From NCBI GenBank assembly GCA_017619635.1, contig JAFZRZ010000071.1, positions 216,210-280,209 of the forward strand: a stretch of 64,000 nt of DNA, written 5' to 3'. The DNA is from Lachnospiraceae bacterium. GTDB lineage: Bacteria; Bacillota; Clostridia; Lachnospirales; Lachnospiraceae. Each line of letters begins with the position of its first letter. Position 1 is the first letter of the stretch. Shown here one piece after another: positions 26,190 through 34,216 of the stretch. A program made the translations under genes and the position numbers. The notes under the pieces are model-generated. The model was not told where the DNA came from, did not search any database, and saw only the letters and a program-made list of their open reading frames with translations.

Positions 26190-26487
26190 AGACCGGATAC
26201 AACTTATTTGGGTCGTTTAGACCAAATTCCTTGGCGTAAGAGATAATCTTTCCTTCCTTTGCATCGAACTCTGCTATCATTATAGGACGAGTATCGTTCT
26301 TGTCGCCGTCTTCAAGGTCGATATACTTACCGTCAACAGTTATAAATCTCTGTATCGGCTTTGCATTGAATTCTATAGCGCCGGGAATGGATTTTTCTTT
26401 CTTTACTCTCATTGCTGCCTGAAAACCATAGGCTTCCTTGTCAACGAAATATGATTCTCCAAGGATATTACAAATAAATGATGCCAT
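26188..26487 (-). CDS. hypothetical protein
   Basis: 99 residues from MASFICNILG, with AAAGGAGA before the ATG; an ATG 21 bases earlier is inside the ribosome site region. Small and beta-rich in appearance, with IQRFITVDGKYIDLEDGD. Single-gene unit with its own terminator. No family recognised. Confidence 0.6.
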   Translation of the reverse strand: MASFICNILGESYFVDKEAYGFQAAMRVKKEKSIPGAIEFNAKPIQRFITVDGKYIDLEDGDKNDTRPIMIAEFDAKEGKIISYAKEFGLNDPNKLYPV

Positions 26488-26584
26488 GTTGATATCTCCT
26501 TTCATCATCTGATGATATAAATATATAAATTCATGAGCATTATAAAAGCAGAGAATTAAATCTCTCCCTTTTAAAATGAATCTT

Positions 26585-27307
26585 TTACAGACTAAGAAGG
26601 AATGTGCCGGGATTCTGTTCCTCGTATGCCTTCATCTTCATGTTTGCCTTAAACCATGTATCGAAATTACGTGATTCTGTGTCAGCAACAGAAGCAATCT
26701 GGACTACTTTTGCAGTGTCATATCCTTCACGAGAATCTGGAATACGATCAAGTGCCTCTTTAGCCTCTTTATAAGTCTTAAAAGGTTTTTCATATATTCT
26801 TTGAATAGTGTATGCGCCTTTGTATGGAGCATATATCTCTTCCAAAGCCAGATAAAGAACGTCCTTATCAGGAATATCTTTTACTCTGTAACTTGTGTTG
26901 TACTGAAAACCATTGGTATTTGTACATAATGAGATTGCCCCGTCATCTTTAAAGCAGATTTCTGCGGAGTAATCATACACATCGTTATCAAGAGTCCATT
27001 CTCTTTTTTCTGATAAGCAGGTTACGATCTCTTGAAATCTGGGTATCTTTTCTTTTGGAATCGATTCTTTTTCAACAATCCCATCGATACTAGATGTTTC
27101 AATACCCATATCATTGAGAATGTTATAAATGTCATCTGCAATAAGAAGATCCGGTGAAAGTCCTGTGATGTCGAAGTTAGGTTCGTTAGCGTTTTTGATC
27201 GGCTCGGAAAGAACTGTAGTTGTATTGTGTCTGTTGATATAATCAATTAAAATACACATATCATGCCAGTCCATTCCCTGAATGATTGTCTTTTCAATAA
27301 TCTTCAT
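26585..27307 (-). CDS. hypothetical protein
   Basis: 240 residues, soluble, acidic, AAAGGAG before the ATG. The N-terminus (MKIIEKTIIQGMDWHDMCIL) is followed by ISLCTNTNGFQYNTSYRV and a C-terminal helical region. No known domain. Own promoter of the TTTTATT-N15 type. Confidence 0.6.
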   Translation of the reverse strand: MKIIEKTIIQGMDWHDMCILIDYINRHNTTTVLSEPIKNANEPNFDITGLSPDLLIADDIYNILNDMGIETSSIDGIVEKESIPKEKIPRFQEIVTCLSEKREWTLDNDVYDYSAEICFKDDGAISLCTNTNGFQYNTSYRVKDIPDKDVLYLALEEIYAPYKGAYTIQRIYEKPFKTYKEAKEALDRIPDSREGYDTAKVVQIASVADTESRNFDTWFKANMKMKAYEEQNPGTFLLSL

Positions 27308-27342
27308 TTTTGTTTTTTCTCCTTTCTTAGTTTTATATACTG

Positions 27343-27370
27343 AATATGTAATAATCTTGGCATAATAAAA
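27343..27370 (-). promoter_or_regulatory. TTTTATT-N15-CATATT promoter
   Basis: TTTTATT (27370-27364), 15 bases, CATATT (27348-27343). Confidence 0.45.
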
Positions 27371-27394
27371 GGAGCCTTAAGGCCCCTTTTTTAT
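27366..27394 (-). terminator. terminator of ligA
   Basis: GGGGCC-TTAA-GGCTCC with a T run that continues into the TTTTATT promoter box. Confidence 0.65.
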
Positions 27395-27417
27395 GGAAAT
27401 ATTTAATTGTTGTCGGA

Positions 27418-29589
27418 TCATTTTCCGTATCTTCTTATGAATTCTTCCTCGGAAATTATCTCAACTCCCTGTGAAATCGCAGCTTTGTTCTTTGATGACG
27501 TACTTGTAATATCATTGTTGATCAAGGCTGTCGTTTTAGAGCTGATAGAACCAGATACCTTACCACCACGAGCTTCAACGGAAGCTTTGAACTCATCTCT
27601 GTTCTTGTAGATATGAACATTTCCGGTTATAACAAATGTTAATCCTGCAAGAGAATTATCATTTGCAGTTGTTACCGGCTTTTCAAATTCAAGTTCATTG
27701 ACGAGATTGATAAAATCTTCCCATTTTTCGCGGTATGCAGTAACTTCTTCTGCCCATTCAACGATGTTTCTTGCCTTTTCGTCTCCGACGCCGTCAATGG
27801 ATACTAGCATGTTGAAAGCTCTTTCCTTACCGTAGTCATCATATCCACCGGCTCCTTCGTCAACTCTGCTGACAAATTCTACGAATTCATTAACATCGTT
27901 ATTCCAGTATTTCGCCAGTTTCTTTGACAGGTCGTTGCCCAATAACGGAATATTAAGGCTATACAGGAACTTCTGAAGTGTTGTATTCCTTGATGCGTTT
28001 ATAGCATCTATAAGGTTATCCCACTTTTTCTGTCCCCAGCCATCACGTTCGAGTAATCTGGTATAGTATTTGTGACTATATCCGTTGTTGTTTACTCTGT
28101 CTTCCATCTTGTAAACGGAAAGTGTGTCTGCGTCGATAAGTCCTACATTTAAAAGATCTATAATCTGGCTTTCGCCAAGACCTTTTATAAATAGACCGTC
28201 TTTGCTGAAAGTGTTCATCAGCATACCCACTAACTGTGCCGGACAACTGTCTTTGTTTGTGCAATACAGCACATTGACATTATTATCTGGATTCCAGACT
28301 ACAGTTGTTTTGTGACTGCATGACGGACAGTGGCAAGGTGTCTGAACAGGAGTTGTAGACTCTGTTTCTTCGATACTTGCTATCTGCGGGATTATCATGT
28401 TTGCCAGATAAACTTCTGCTTTTGAGCCTATAAGCTTTATATACTTATAATTGACATCGTCTTCATTTGCAAGCCTCTTCATTATCGAAAGATTATGAAG
28501 TGATGCTCTTGTGACTGTGCTGCCAAGTCCAAGTCTTACAGGATCAAATATTGCTACCGGTGTGATAACTCCGGTCTTGCCTACTGACCATTCGATATCT
28601 CTTATGGTCGTTGTTTTTGTCTCATCAGTCCATTTTAGAGCCATTCCCCATCTCGGATGATGTGTCGTGACACCTAAATTCATTCCTTTTTCAAGGTCGT
28701 TATAAAAAAATACGAGACCATCTGTAGGATATTCAAGATCCTTTATCCTTGATTTCCATTCTTCAATTTTGTCAAGGACATTTTTTGACGATACAAGCTC
28801 ACGCTCTACTACATCAAAACCAAGCGCCTCTAACCAGTCGTATCGGTCGGACATAAATCTGAGATTGTAATCATGATCAAGACTGCTTCTTGTATCATCA
28901 CCGATATAAACGTCTGTACCGGGGGTTACAAGTTCGTGAGCCTTAATGATTATCTCTCGTTTTCTACTCTCATTTGAATCGAGCATCTGAATGGTTGCTG
29001 TAGCAAGATTTCTTGGATTCTCATATGTTCCTCCAAGCTCTTCGTTGATCCTCTCAAACTCTGAATAAGTCATCATCGATTCGCAGCGTACAACGACATG
29101 TTCCTTGCAAGGTATCTCCAATGGCAATCCTTTAAAATATCTGGCATTGTGGGTTATATCACTGCCCTCAACGCCATTATTACCTCTTGTAACAACCTGT
29201 TTAAGCCTGCCATCATCATAAGTGGCCACAATAGTACCACCATCACATTTCCAACTCATCATGGCTGAATCATCACATGCTTTTAACCAACCGATCAGGT
29301 TTTCCCGTTCTGCGTATTTGGTCTTGTCCAATGACAATGCTGGCTTTTCATGACGTACAGTTTTTAAGCCGTTTACAACCTGTGCTCCTACGAATGTTGT
29401 AGGACTGCCCTGATAAACAAATCCATTGTCCTGCTCTAACTGCCTTAATTGGGCCAAATAGCCATCAAATTCGATGTCTGACATAAATATAGCCTTACCG
29501 CCATAATATGCCTCAGAAGCCTCAATTAAACGTCTTGTTAGAATAGCCTGTTCTGACGTGTCATTCGCGTCAAGTTTTCTTATTTCCAT
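27418..29589 (-). CDS. ligA: NAD-dependent DNA ligase
   Basis: 723 residues with the full LigA layout. The adenylation domain has the catalytic lysine in SWKCDGG near residue 112, followed by TRGNNGVEGSDIT. An OB fold comes next, then a four-Cys zinc finger (CHCPSC, later YCTNKDSCPAQL) near 420. Helix-hairpin-helix repeats (VSIDGVGDEKARNIV) and a C-terminal BRCT domain (LAGLTFVITGNV onward) finish it. It seals nicks using NAD. The KxDG motif reads KCDGG, a mild divergence from chromosomal KLDG. It probably supports replication or repair of the element. Confidence 0.9.
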   Translation of the reverse strand: MEIRKLDANDTSEQAILTRRLIEASEAYYGGKAIFMSDIEFDGYLAQLRQLEQDNGFVYQGSPTTFVGAQVVNGLKTVRHEKPALSLDKTKYAERENLIGWLKACDDSAMMSWKCDGGTIVATYDDGRLKQVVTRGNNGVEGSDITHNARYFKGLPLEIPCKEHVVVRCESMMTYSEFERINEELGGTYENPRNLATATIQMLDSNESRKREIIIKAHELVTPGTDVYIGDDTRSSLDHDYNLRFMSDRYDWLEALGFDVVERELVSSKNVLDKIEEWKSRIKDLEYPTDGLVFFYNDLEKGMNLGVTTHHPRWGMALKWTDETKTTTIRDIEWSVGKTGVITPVAIFDPVRLGLGSTVTRASLHNLSIMKRLANEDDVNYKYIKLIGSKAEVYLANMIIPQIASIEETESTTPVQTPCHCPSCSHKTTVVWNPDNNVNVLYCTNKDSCPAQLVGMLMNTFSKDGLFIKGLGESQIIDLLNVGLIDADTLSVYKMEDRVNNNGYSHKYYTRLLERDGWGQKKWDNLIDAINASRNTTLQKFLYSLNIPLLGNDLSKKLAKYWNNDVNEFVEFVSRVDEGAGGYDDYGKERAFNMLVSIDGVGDEKARNIVEWAEEVTAYREKWEDFINLVNELEFEKPVTTANDNSLAGLTFVITGNVHIYKNRDEFKASVEARGGKVSGSISSKTTALINNDITSTSSKNKAAISQGVEIISEEEFIRRYGK

Positions 29590-29619
29590 ATTTTTCTCCT
29601 TTCCAATATGTGTGTAATA

Positions 29620-29647
29620 AATATGTCGATTTTAGGGAAAAATAAAA
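29620..29647 (-). promoter_or_regulatory. TTTTATT-N15-CATATT promoter of ligA
   Basis: TTTTATT (29647-29641), 15 bases, CATATT (29625-29620). Confidence 0.45.
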
Positions 29648-29668
29648 GAGCCGCAGGCTCTTTTTAAA
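29646..29668 (-). terminator. terminator of HipA-like kinase gene
   Basis: AAGAGCC-TGC-GGCTCTT then TTATT on the minus strand, three bases from the kinase stop codon region. Confidence 0.7.
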
Positions 29669-29670
29669 GT

Positions 29671-30855
29671 TTAAATTGTATGATCTTTTAATGAACAATA
29701 TTTAGGCTCATACCCTTGAATATCTACACAGTTTTTCCAAAAATGCTCACTTATTTTTTTATTGGGTTCAACGTTTTCCCTTTGACATTTTGATATGTAT
29801 ATATCGTCAAATTCGGATATTCTAATCTTTTTACCTCCCCATTCAATGCCGGATTTCTTATCTTCTTTAGGTAGAGTCATAAATTTATTCCATGAAGATT
29901 CCATATCTTTAATAGATGAAATCGATGATATATTATCCGTTATGTTGATTTGATAAAGTTTTTCTTGCTGCTTTATGTTTGGCAATATCAGATGTTCCAT
30001 ACGTTCATCGATCATTGTCTTATATAATTCACGACGTAAATCAGAAATTAATGGCGTATCCTCTATTATCTTTTCAACCTTTTCCTTGTCAAATCTTTCA
30101 TATATTTTCTTTATGGATTTACATGCACAAGGATCTTTTAAAACTCTATCGCTTAATAAAAAATCATGATATGATATCTGTTTTCCTTCAAAAGAAAATG
30201 CGGCTTTAGGATACGAATATAGCCTTTCATCAATCATTGAACGATCTGACAGTAGTTGCTCGATACCCTTGTCTGCTAACATTGGATACAAGCATGAACC
30301 ACAGTCATATATGGGAGCTAATTTAATTTTATCTGAAATTGCATCATCGTTATACAGATATCCCCAGTTGCCAGTATGTCTATCAAAATTTCCTAATAAA
30401 GTGTCTATAGCAAAAGTATCCCAGAATCTTTCTGTGGCTTTTTCTTGGAGGCTTTTTTCGTAATCGCCTATTGCTTCGACAACATTGTCTATTTCGGGAT
30501 AATGAACCTCTTTAAACCGTCCGTCATTTGAACTGTTATATTCTTGAAATTCATTTAATTGGTATCCATCTGTACAAAAATCTTTGCATGCTACAACAAC
30601 GCGATCTTTGTAAACTCCCAATATGGTTGATTGTACCGGAATATCTAAAGTTTCTATAATATGGCATGATACATATTCTGAAAAAATATTATTGCGATAA
30701 CTGGAGTTTAGTTCATTCCTTTTATCATCTGGAACTTTGTCGGGAAATTTCAACATGTATCGTTCCCCATTAAAATATATTGTTTTCTTCTCGTCGCTGC
30801 CGCCGTATCTTTTATGTCCTTGAGGACAATCTGAAAAATCAAAATACTTCTCCAT
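29671..30855 (-). CDS. HipA-like protein kinase
   Basis: 394 residues. A catalytic-loop-like LLGNFDRHTGNWGYLY (residues about 155-170) is followed by IKLAPIYDCGSCLYP, where the Asp takes the metal-binding DFG role. Both are typical of HipA/CtkA-fold serine/threonine kinases. The N-terminal lobe has the lysine-containing strand YMLKFPDK near residue 35. GGAGGG lies inside the end of the small gene upstream, whose last 17 bases overlap this start. The arrangement suggests a toxin-antitoxin or regulatory pair, although the partner is not a recognisable HipB. Confidence 0.7.
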   Translation of the reverse strand: MEKYFDFSDCPQGHKRYGGSDEKKTIYFNGERYMLKFPDKVPDDKRNELNSSYRNNIFSEYVSCHIIETLDIPVQSTILGVYKDRVVVACKDFCTDGYQLNEFQEYNSSNDGRFKEVHYPEIDNVVEAIGDYEKSLQEKATERFWDTFAIDTLLGNFDRHTGNWGYLYNDDAISDKIKLAPIYDCGSCLYPMLADKGIEQLLSDRSMIDERLYSYPKAAFSFEGKQISYHDFLLSDRVLKDPCACKSIKKIYERFDKEKVEKIIEDTPLISDLRRELYKTMIDERMEHLILPNIKQQEKLYQINITDNISSISSIKDMESSWNKFMTLPKEDKKSGIEWGGKKIRISEFDDIYISKCQRENVEPNKKISEHFWKNCVDIQGYEPKYCSLKDHTI

Positions 30856-31078
30856 ACTTACCCTCCGTAAAATCGTACACGTAACATTGTCTTAATTCTT
30901 TTGCGAGGCTAGAACTTATCATTCTGTAACTTTCAGATGCGTTAATATCTCCAAGAACTTGAGATATTTCGCAATCCAGTGGATATTTTCCCTTATTATA
31001 ACTATCAATTAAAGTTGTGATACTAGAATCTAATTCTGTTGGAAGATTGTCATATATTTTTTTTATTTGAATTTTCAT
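30839..31078 (-). CDS. 79-residue partner of HipA-like kinase
   Basis: Small protein starting MKIQIKKIYDNLPTEL, overlapping the kinase start by 17 bases. No helix-turn-helix is obvious, unlike HipB. It may be the small N-subdomain or inhibitor partner seen in split HipA systems; this is inference from gene order. Confidence 0.6.
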   Translation of the reverse strand: MKIQIKKIYDNLPTELDSSITTLIDSYNKGKYPLDCEISQVLGDINASESYRMISSSLAKELRQCYVYDFTEGKYGEVF

Positions 31079-31106
31079 AATCTAACCTTTGTATATGTTT
31101 GCTATT

Positions 31107-31146
31107 AATATATAATATTATACTTAAAATATAATATTTTGTGCAA
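31107..31146 (-). promoter_or_regulatory. TTGCAC-N28-TATATT promoter
   Basis: TTGCAC (31146-31141), 28 bases, TATATT (31112-31107). It drives the small-protein/kinase pair. Confidence 0.6.
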
Positions 31147-31150
31147 AAAA

Positions 31151-31176
31151 TAAAAGAGCCCGCAGGCTCTTTTTTA
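31151..31176 (-). terminator. terminator next to TTGCAC box
   Basis: AAGAGCC-TGC-GGGCTCTT followed by TTATTTTTTGCAC, so the T-rich tail runs into the promoter. Confidence 0.7.
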
Positions 31177-31226
31177 ATGGGAGGAATGAAATTAGTTGCT
31201 GATAATTAAACAATCAGCTATAAAAG

Positions 31227-31427
31227 TCAACTGTTTGCAGTAGGATCGTCTACTTCCGGATAATAACAATTATCACAGATGATCAATGAGTCAGTTCCGG
31301 GAATCTGTATAGCCCTGACATCGTCATCGGCGTTATATTCGCTCAGATATCCCTGGCAACCGATTATTACCCTGCTGTCTTCAGCTTTATTGTCTTTTAT
31401 TATTTTGATAAGTTCTTTTCCTGTCAT
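31227..31427 (-). CDS. 66-residue hypothetical protein
   Basis: AAAGGAG before the ATG. Sequence MTGKELIKIIKDNKAEDSRVI followed by a beta-rich acidic C-terminus with two cysteines (ICDNCYY). Single-gene unit with a TTTTATT-N15 promoter. Confidence 0.6.
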   Translation of the reverse strand: MTGKELIKIIKDNKAEDSRVIIGCQGYLSEYNADDDVRAIQIPGTDSLIICDNCYYPEVDDPTANS

Positions 31428-31457
31428 GATTGACTCCTTTCTCGGTTAGATATTATA

Positions 31458-31485
31458 AATATGGCAGTTTATGAAAACAATAAAA
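31458..31485 (-). promoter_or_regulatory. TTTTATT-N15-CATATT promoter
   Basis: TTTTATT (31485-31479), 15 bases, CATATT (31463-31458). Confidence 0.45.
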
Positions 31486-31514
31486 AAGAACCGGCCAAAA
31501 CCGATTCTTTAAAT
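31481..31514 (-). terminator. terminator
   Basis: AGAATCGG-TTTTGG-CCGGTTCT with TTTTTTATT, serving the gene at 31516-32055 and feeding into the next promoter. Confidence 0.7.
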
Positions 31515-31515
31515 G

Positions 31516-32055
31516 TTATGCGATTGCTTCGTAGAGTTCCTGCAAGGCATTCTCCTCTTTGCATTTTACTGCCCAGAGATAAGTATCCTCTTTGTAACCC
31601 TTGATGTCGTTCAGGGTGAAACCTGCATCAAAGAGATCCTGCAGAGAGTCTGCATCGGAGAAGTTTGAGTCAAGATACATCTCAAAACGCGCATCAAGCT
31701 CGTTATTGATGTCTTCGCCCCTCTTATCGTTAAGAAAGATCTTCTTGTTTTCTGCGTCATAAACGCTCCAACGATATACATTGTACTGGTTCTGCAAAAA
31801 CTTGGGAATCTCTGTTACAACAAAAGGGTTCTTGCCCATCTTTTGCAGCTCGGCATATATCTCTTTCAAGTTTCCGACTGTAAAAGGCTCCTTATAATAT
31901 GTTCCGAAGTCGTCTTCGTAATATCTTCCTACGAATGCAATCAGAGAACAGTTAAGATTAAAGGCTACTCCCTCAACATCTGTTCCTCCGTCAAGAGAAA
32001 TGACTACATCATCAGGAAGTTCCCTGACACGATCGATAAAATCACTTATTAACAT
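31516..32055 (-). CDS. hypothetical protein
   Basis: 179 residues, acidic, AAAGGAGG before the ATG. N-terminus MLISDFIDRVRELPDDV, C-terminal helical EENALQELYEAIA. Soluble. No family recognised. Confidence 0.6.
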   Translation of the reverse strand: MLISDFIDRVRELPDDVVISLDGGTDVEGVAFNLNCSLIAFVGRYYEDDFGTYYKEPFTVGNLKEIYAELQKMGKNPFVVTEIPKFLQNQYNVYRWSVYDAENKKIFLNDKRGEDINNELDARFEMYLDSNFSDADSLQDLFDAGFTLNDIKGYKEDTYLWAVKCKEENALQELYEAIA

Positions 32056-32116
32056 TGTTAATCCTCCTTTTCTGTGTTATTACATAGAAAACATGGAGAA
32101 TTGTTATGATCATAAG

Positions 32117-32446
32117 TTATTGTTCTTGTTGTGTAAGTTTGCCCTTGTTTTCTTCGGATATGCGTTTGGATATTTGACGCAATTTACGAAGAGTTGGATC
32201 GTATATACCTGTGATTGTGATCATGTAATAATTATGTATTGAATAGAATCTAGGAAACAGGCTTAATAGTATTTTAGGATTTCCTTTATTATCCAATATT
32301 TCACATATAACATATAGCGGAAAAATTATTATTAAAATTAGAATATTGACAATATTATCCATTAAAAATAAAGGAAAAAACCATGGACGTAGACGTATGA
32401 TGAAACATGTTAGAGTATCGACTCCATTTAAAATCATAACTACCAT
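32117..32446 (-). pseudogene. probable shifted remainder of a membrane protein
   Basis: A 109-codon frame without a ribosome site, overlapping the end of 32355-32675. It begins VVMILNGVDTL, and the same VVMILN occurs in the upstream frame 46 bases earlier. An 11-base repeat (AAAATCATAAC on the plus strand, 32430 and 32476) marks both places. It has two hydrophobic spans (NILILIIIFPLYVI) and a charged tail. It reads as the out-of-frame continuation of the protein upstream. Confidence 0.4.
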
Positions 32447-32675
32447 TATATCTGATATGATATTTTTTATGGTTCAAAATCATAACCACTATAAAAACCG
32501 GAACTATTAATAATACATATCTAAAATAATAATCTGCATAAGAATCTTCCCAACCTGCAATTGTTTCTGAACATTCTAACCAATTTATAGTATCAGAAAC
32601 GACTTTTATTCCAATTCCTACAATAGTGATTATCTTTAGTATTTCTATTATGGTGGTCCATTCGATATGTGGCAT
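32355..32675 (-). CDS. small membrane protein, possibly truncated
   Basis: 106 residues with AGGAGA before the ATG. Two hydrophobic segments (ILKIITIVGIGIKVV and YFRYVLLIVPVFIVVMIL). It ends shortly after the repeat shared with the downstream frame, so it may be the N-terminal part of a longer, frameshifted membrane protein. Confidence 0.5.
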   Translation of the reverse strand: MPHIEWTTIIEILKIITIVGIGIKVVSDTINWLECSETIAGWEDSYADYYFRYVLLIVPVFIVVMILNHKKYHIRYNGSYDFKWSRYSNMFHHTSTSMVFSFIFNG

Positions 32676-32696
32676 ATGTTATTCTCCTGAATAGAT

Positions 32697-32724
32697 TTGA
32701 ATTAAATGTATTGCTATATATAAT
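32697..32724 (+). promoter_or_regulatory. sigma-A-like promoter TTGAAT-N16-TATAAT
   Basis: Plus-strand -35 at 32697-32702 and consensus -10 at 32719-32724, about 30 bases before the peptide gene at 32754. Confidence 0.5.
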
Positions 32725-32753
32725 ATGATTTATATAAAATAAAAAGGCCCCAT

Positions 32754-32882
32754 ATGAGATATGGGTATTTTGAAAAGATTTTTTTATTTTTGACAATCTC
32801 TGTCATACTTATCGATATAAACATTGCAAAAGCGGAGGATAAACCGAATAATTCAGACGCTCCATACCGTCTGATAGCCTAA
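32754..32882 (+). CDS. 42-residue pre-peptide with signal sequence
   Basis: Starts MRYGYFEKIF, then a hydrophobic core (LFLTISVILI) and INIAKA before EDKPNN. This is a plausible signal peptidase site leaving a 15-residue acidic peptide. AAAAAGG precedes the ATG. The start codon lies in a tight hairpin (CCCATAT-GAG-ATATGGG). The 3' end overlaps the first two hairpins of the leader of 32955-33257. It could be a secreted signal, or only a leader peptide. Confidence 0.45.
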   Translation: MRYGYFEKIFLFLTISVILIDINIAKAEDKPNNSDAPYRLIA

Positions 32883-32925
32883 ACAGGCTTTTGTTTATTA
32901 ACGACAGCCTGTTGGAGAGGTTGTC
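32854..32925 (+). promoter_or_regulatory. three-hairpin leader RNA, copy A
   Basis: Hairpin 1 CAGACG/CGTCTG, hairpin 2 AGCCT/AGGCT, hairpin 3 GACAGCC/GGTTGTC with loop TGTTGGAGA. It precedes the gene at 32955. Loop 1 (CTCCA) is complementary to loop 3 (TGGAG). The same order occurs at 37196-37276. Confidence 0.5.
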
Positions 32926-32954
32926 AGTATGAGTAAAGGAGAACATAAATAAAA

Positions 32955-33257
32955 ATGGCAAAGAACCAGGAAGTAAAGAAATGGATCATCGGAATGTCCG
33001 GTAGTGAATGGGACGATGTATGCGTCTACTCATTCGAGGGAACAAAATCACAGGCAAAGAAGGTTTTGGTTGATCTCGTTAAATCCGACAAGAAAGAATT
33101 TGACAATTACGATTATGGGACCGAAAAAGTTTCAGAAATTGAAGAGGACAAATTTGGCGTGTTACATGCCGGGACAACCTTCAGTGATTGTCATAATGAT
33201 TATACTGCCACTCCCATGGAAGCTATCAGTGATATCTCAACACGGCATTGGTGGTAA
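32955..33257 (+). CDS. hypothetical protein
   Basis: 100 residues on the plus strand, AAAGGAG before the ATG. MAKNQEVKKWIIGMSG, then GVLHAGTTFSDCHNDY, ending ISTRHWW. Probably controlled by the three-hairpin leader upstream. No family recognised. Confidence 0.6.
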   Translation: MAKNQEVKKWIIGMSGSEWDDVCVYSFEGTKSQAKKVLVDLVKSDKKEFDNYDYGTEKVSEIEEDKFGVLHAGTTFSDCHNDYTATPMEAISDISTRHWW

Positions 33258-33371
33258 GTAGCATAAGGAAAATAATGCGGCAATCTGAATTATAATTAAA
33301 TACGGTTAAAAAGACTCTCGATTAACTCGGGGGTTTTATTTATGTCTGACGGGATATATTGTCGAACAAAA

Positions 33372-33398
33372 TAAAAAAATCCCCGAAGGGACTTTTTA
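33372..33398 (-). terminator. terminator of guanylate kinase gene
   Basis: GTCCC-TTC-GGGGAT with a long T run on the minus strand. Confidence 0.65.
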
Positions 33399-33959
33399 TC
33401 TGCGATATTCAAGAGTTGCAAACATTGGCTTGTCACCGTTGTTGTCGATGATTGTGATCGGCTTATTAAGCATCTTTGACAGTTCTTCGAGTTTTTCGAT
33501 GGAAAACTTATCATTGTCGTCTTCGAGACGCCTGTTCCATTCCTCTTCACTAAACGTCCCCCTCATCATGGCACGCGATTTACGAATATCGTCATTGACC
33601 GATACGTAGACAACATCAACGTTTTCGGATCCATATGCCTTGACATAGCTCATAGCACCTGTAAGATCTACTACGCATGAATAATCATCTGAAGGGTCTA
33701 TCATGGGTGAACCATAATACCAGATGTCCGGTTTGCCATTGAACAGTGTATTATATGATCTGTGCTCTATTAAAGAATTATTCTTGATCATATCAAGAAA
33801 TTCTTCTTTTGTTACAAAGTGATAATCAACACCGTCAACCTCTTTATCTCTTATTGGTCTTGTCGTATATGTTACGACCGGCTTGCTGCCTGCTTTGACT
33901 CTTTTCTTGCAAAAATAGTCTTTGCCGGCTCCGCTTTTTCCAATATATATTGTGATCAT
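33396..33959 (-). CDS. gmk: guanylate kinase
   Basis: 187 residues. The P-loop GKSGAGKD near residue 8 is followed by TYTTRPIRDKEVDGVDYHFV, the GMP-binding signature of Gmk, with both arginines and the tyrosine. It phosphorylates GMP to GDP. It is slightly shorter than the chromosomal enzyme (about 205). A plasmid copy suggests nucleotide supply for replication, or a specialised nucleotide role. Own promoter of the TTTTATT-N15 type. Confidence 0.85.
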   Translation of the reverse strand: MITIYIGKSGAGKDYFCKKRVKAGSKPVVTYTTRPIRDKEVDGVDYHFVTKEEFLDMIKNNSLIEHRSYNTLFNGKPDIWYYGSPMIDPSDDYSCVVDLTGAMSYVKAYGSENVDVVYVSVNDDIRKSRAMMRGTFSEEEWNRRLEDDNDKFSIEKLEELSKMLNKPITIIDNNGDKPMFATLEYRR

Positions 33960-33995
33960 CGCTATCTCTCTTTCCTAAATTAATGATACATGATT

Positions 33996-34023
33996 AATAT
34001 GTGATTTCTTGCACAAAATAAAA
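33996..34023 (-). promoter_or_regulatory. TTTTATT-N15-CATATT promoter of gmk
   Basis: TTTTATT (34023-34017), 15 bases, CATATT (34001-33996). The spacer begins TTGTGCAAG, which is an inverted look-alike of the TTGCAC box. Confidence 0.45.
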
Positions 34024-34058
34024 TACAGTCAACCCATGTGGATCAACTGTATTTTTTA
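34021..34058. terminator. terminator
   Basis: ATACAGT...ACTGTAT long stem with T-rich flanks on both strands. The region 34059-34216 has no gene. It contains GAACTTCCA twice, 20 bases apart (34076 and 34096). Confidence 0.6.
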
Positions 34059-34216
34059 TGAATATCTGGCGTAATGAACTTCCAACCTTTTTTGGGAACT
34101 TCCATACTTTTATGGTGCTATAAAACTCAAATATGACCATTTTACGCGGTTTTTATCATTCGCAGATGTAAGTTCCCACCATTTTCGGTAATGATTTACC
34201 ATTTTTAGTCGGAACT

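Noticed and set aside
32430..32491. A 46-bp tandem duplication causing the membrane protein frameshift
   Set aside because: Only the first 11 bases of the two units match, so a true tandem duplication is not supported.
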